This document shows positions 62,559 through 64,000 of a stretch of DNA of 64,000 bases, piece by piece. This DNA comes from Methylocystis silviterrae (GTDB lineage: Bacteria > Pseudomonadota > Alphaproteobacteria > Rhizobiales > Beijerinckiaceae). The position numbers and the translations under genes were made by a program. The stretch is taken from the NCBI RefSeq assembly GCF_013350005.1, contig NZ_JABVWW010000006.1:1-64000 (forward strand). The letters run 5' to 3'. Position 1 is the stretch's first letter. Each line of letters starts with the position of its first letter. Under the pieces are notes generated by a model. The model saw only the letters and a list, made by a program, of their open reading frames with translations, did not search any database and was not told where the DNA came from.

Positions 62559-63947
62559 TCACTCGCCGTCGTCCCGCAGCGGAAGCGACACCGTAATCCG
62601 CGTGCCGCCGGACTCCCGCCTTTCGATTCGCTGCGCGCCGCCCAGCGCGCGCACGCGCTCGTTCATGCCAAGCAGACCCATGCCTGGAGCAAAGCGCTCC
62701 GCAATGCCGACGCCATTGTCCTCGATCATGATTTTCAGTTGGGGCGGCGCTTCCGCGTCGAGCCCGGAGGAGTCCGTTGACGCGTCCAAGCCGAATTCCA
62801 GAGTGACCTCGCCCTGATCCGCGCCCGCGTGGCGGAAGATATTGGTTACGCCCTCCTGCACCACACGGTAGGCCGCCAGCGCCGTCTCCTCGTCGAGGGA
62901 TGAGAGATCGTGGCGAGCGACGAGCCGCAGATCGACCTCGGGATGGGTAAGCGCCCATGAGGCGAAAAGCGCCTTCAGCGCCGGTTCTAGACCAAGTTCC
63001 GCGAGGCCTTTTGGCCGCAGCCGTCCAAGCAAGCCTCTAAACAGCGATTGAAGCGACTCGCTCGCCTTGTCGATCGTTACGCTCATCTGTCTCAGTCGGC
63101 CCACATCGGGAGCGGGATGCGAGAGAAGCTCCTGTAGCGCGGCAGACGTTGCGCGTATCGAAAACAGACAAGGACCGGCTTCATCATGCAGATCGCGCGC
63201 GATATCCTTGCGCTCGCCTTCCTGCACCTGAAAAAGCCTATCGACGAGTTCGCGATTCTCCTGCTTGACGCGATCAAGCGTCGCGCCGAGCGAATTCAGG
63301 GCGGCGGCGATCGATCGGAATTCCGTCGCGCCGCTGGCCGACAGGCGCACGCCGCTCTTGCCTGCCTCCAATTGCGCCAGGCCGGACTTCAGCGCATCGA
63401 AAGGCGCAAGCGAGTAACGCAGGAACAGCAGCACGAGCGTCAGGAAGATGATCGTGACGGCGAGGCTGATCGCCGCAAGCCATAGCATGTCGGACCAGAT
63501 TTCTTCGAGTTCGTCGAAGGGGTTCGAGATCACCACAATATTGCTGTAGGCGCGCCCGCCGACCGTCACGGGAATCGTCAAGACGCGCGGCGAGGCGCCA
63601 ACGAGCTTCACAAACCATTCCGGCACGTCCTGACCGGAATGGCGGATCTTCTCCAACCAATCGCGCGGAGCGGTCTCGTTGGCGGCGAGGATCTCAACAT
63701 CGGCATGGCGAAGGTTCCCCAGCGACGCGTAGAGACGCCGCAACGCGGGGAGCGGATCTTCGTTTTCAGGAAGATTTGCTATCGTTGTTAGGATAACTTC
63801 CCGCATCAATCTGAGATTGCTTCCCGCTTCCGCGCGCACGCGCGGGCCGGCGTGAAGAAGCTGGATTGCAAGATTGATCAGCAACGTCGCGATGAGCACG
63901 ACGCCGATTAATCCGCCCAGTCTGGCTTTAAGCGAAACCCCGCGCAT
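62559..63947 (-). CDS. Sensor histidine kinase, NarX/HisKA_3 type (MoxY-like candidate)
   Basis: 462 residues from the ATG at 63947, which has GAGGGCG upstream (an ATG at 63968 is possible). Two membrane helices (~8-30 and ~155-180) flank a periplasmic sensor region; then a HAMP segment, the HisKA_3 phospho-site ARDLHDEAGPCLFSIRA with the His, and an ATPase domain with DNGVGI and GMGLLGMNERV. It is upstream of pqqA on the same strand, which suggests a methanol-dehydrogenase-related regulator such as MoxY, but this is inference. The response regulator would lie beyond the window. Confidence 0.88.
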   Translation of the reverse strand: MRGVSLKARLGGLIGVVLIATLLINLAIQLLHAGPRVRAEAGSNLRLMREVILTTIANLPENEDPLPALRRLYASLGNLRHADVEILAANETAPRDWLEKIRHSGQDVPEWFVKLVGASPRVLTIPVTVGGRAYSNIVVISNPFDELEEIWSDMLWLAAISLAVTIIFLTLVLLFLRYSLAPFDALKSGLAQLEAGKSGVRLSASGATEFRSIAAALNSLGATLDRVKQENRELVDRLFQVQEGERKDIARDLHDEAGPCLFSIRATSAALQELLSHPAPDVGRLRQMSVTIDKASESLQSLFRGLLGRLRPKGLAELGLEPALKALFASWALTHPEVDLRLVARHDLSSLDEETALAAYRVVQEGVTNIFRHAGADQGEVTLEFGLDASTDSSGLDAEAPPQLKIMIEDNGVGIAERFAPGMGLLGMNERVRALGGAQRIERRESGGTRITVSLPLRDDGE

Positions 63948-64000
63948 GATGAACGCCCTCGTCTCCATGCTTAACCGTTGACGTCCATTTACAGTCGATT

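Overview
This GC-rich window is a large nitrogen-fixation (nif) region of an alphaproteobacterium. I infer a methylotroph or methanotroph of the Methylocystis/Methylosinus type. The evidence is the nif gene content, NifA proteins with the Cys-X4-Cys linker, small proteins of alphaproteobacterial type (Usg, a probable NepR), and an unlisted 25-residue PqqA peptide beside a sensor kinase at the right edge. No rRNA, tRNA, CRISPR array, IS element or phage gene was recognised.

Layout. 1-850: an edge-truncated second nifH. 1.2-2.6 kb: pseudo-receiver, ankyrin protein, sufE. 2.6-8.3 kb: [2Fe-2S] ferredoxin, a SufT-like protein, a dienelactone-hydrolase-like protein, two Rieske proteins and several small unknown proteins. 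8.0-14.4 kb, minus strand: iscA, nfu-type scaffold, nifS, nifT, SIR2-like, then nifZ, a second nifZ, DUF3024, a small protein, a DegT-like protein, a ferredoxin and a small protein. 14.7-19.7 kb: unknown protein, Rieske plus FAD oxidase, rhodanese and small proteins. 19.7-28.4 kb, minus strand: the core nifHDKENX, DUF269, CCE_0567-type and fdxB series. 29-41 kb: ygfZ, nifB-fdxN-hesB-TPR-LRV, fdxN-LRV-sufBCD, nifA and a TPR protein. 41-50.7 kb: a mixed accessory block. 50.9-56.8 kb: TonB/ExbBD, two PKHD hydroxylases and a TonB-dependent receptor, presumably for iron supply. 57.3-61 kb: a second pseudo-receiver, truncated hemoglobin, molbindin and a second nifA. 61.2-64 kb: usg, pqqA and a sensor kinase.

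Regulation. Sigma-54 (-24/-12) promoter sequences, often with TGT-N10-ACA NifA-type sites, lie upstream of most transcription units. They include units of unknown function, which suggests one NifA regulon of about 60 kb. The second nifA has its own near-perfect sigma-54 promoter.

Most interesting pattern. At least seven proteins keep a recognisable enzyme or receiver fold but lack the defining catalytic residue. They are two receivers without the phospho-acceptor Asp, a DegT/StrS protein with PLP Lys to Gly, an ArgD-like protein with PLP Lys to His, a DLH-like protein with altered nucleophile and His, an MtnC-like protein with Asp to Glu, and a cysteine-dioxygenase-like protein without its His-X-His metal pair. 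This collection of pseudo-enzymes inside a nitrogenase locus is the best candidate for an undescribed system. All alignments were made by eye from remembered family motifs, with no database search.
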